From assembly GCA_030533445.1 (NCBI GenBank), contig CM060080.1:23575377-23639376 (forward strand): DNA of 64,000 nucleotides. The letters run 5' to 3'. The notes below the pieces were generated by a model. That model did not search any database, was not told where the DNA came from, and saw only the letters and a program-made list of their open reading frames with translations. This DNA is from Cyprinodon diabolis. Taxonomy: Eukaryota; Chordata; Actinopteri; Cyprinodontiformes; Cyprinodontidae. This document shows, piece by piece, positions 55,749 through 64,000 of this stretch. Numbering within the stretch: position 1 is the stretch's first letter; each line of letters starts with the position of its first letter. A program made the position numbers and the translations under genes.

Positions 55749-56345
55749 GTAAGCGCATATTTCCCTCTGCGGCCTGTTTAGCTGATTTGTTTTTAGCTAG
55801 CTGGTTAGCTTGGAGTTAGCTTAGGCCTCTATCTTCATATTTAATCAAGCGTGGTCTTGGCGGAAAGGGGGGGGGGTCTTTGTTGTGGTCCACGTTGTTT
55901 TTCCCTCCTTCTGATCCGTATGTGGGAAACAAACGTCCCGTGGAATATTTTCAAATCCAAAACCACCAGATGATGTAGCTACTTAGCTAACTTGTAATGA
56001 CAGCTTCCGCAGAGGCTGCTGGGATGTTATGCAGCTTGTTTAGATCCACAAACCTGTAGCTTCATGCACTATTATCACGGTTCTGGTCATATAGTTGTTA
56101 GCTTTTTTTCAGTTCAGTTTTATAATTATATATAATGGTAGTGAAACCCTTTAAGCTGTGTGGTTTTCTTTTTGCCTTATTTTGCATGTCCGCTAACACT
56201 TGCAGCAATGCTTTAAGAGTACACAATATGCATGATTATTAAATATATAAATGCATTCTGCATGTGTGCTGATTTCAATGGGCTTTCCAAACAGGTGCAT
56301 GAATAGAGGGAGATATCAGGCTGCTGGACAGGAAAAACCAGGTGA

Positions 56346-63899
<7,554 letters not shown>

Positions 63900-64000
63900 T
63901 AAAGACAAGTTTATTTAAAAATGCAACTGTATTCATACCCCCTATTTAATGGATTGTGAGGTGCAAATGATTTAGTTTGGCTCTGTCTGAAGCTCAATTA

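Overview
This window is nuclear DNA from a vertebrate, almost certainly a ray-finned (teleost) fish. Genes are split into short exons with consensus splice sites. Intergenic and intronic DNA is AT-rich and full of microsatellites, Tc1-like and hAT-like DNA transposons, MITEs and tRNA-derived SINE-like repeats. The gene order matches part of the human 1p35 neighbourhood. I see no prokaryotic genes, CRISPR array, phage or virus-like operon.

Layout. From 1 to about 26 kb there is one convincing coding exon, on the minus strand at 14.26-14.55 kb. I read it as the first coding exon of NHSL3 (KIAA1522). A CpG-containing stretch at 26.13-26.51 kb ends in a strong minus-strand splice donor and may be a non-coding first exon of the same gene. 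The rest of that gene would lie left of the window. The remaining sequence here is non-coding and carries several decayed transposons.

From 28.4 to 34.1 kb lies syncoilin (sync, plus strand). Its first mapped intron holds a Tc1-like element that was itself interrupted by a 1.9-kb hAT element. From 35.5 to 39.4 kb lies rbbp4 (minus strand), complete in 11 coding exons and convergent with sync. A compact promoter region separates it from zbtb8os (archease, plus strand, coding 40.2-45.5 kb). khdrbs1 (Sam68, plus strand) is complete at 48.3-50.7 kb. tmem39b (plus strand) starts at 55.6 kb and runs off the right edge with its last exon missing.

The genes do not form a pathway: RBBP4 is a histone chaperone subunit, archease supports the tRNA ligase, Sam68 is a STAR RNA-binding protein, syncoilin is an intermediate-filament protein and TMEM39B is a multi-pass membrane protein. 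They are linked by conserved synteny.

The most unusual features I could establish by reading are: at least three, probably four, GC-AG introns among about 34 reconstructed introns; the nested transposons with exact 8-bp target duplications; and a near-perfect 62-bp palindrome beside the candidate nhsl3 first exon. I found no clear undescribed molecular system.
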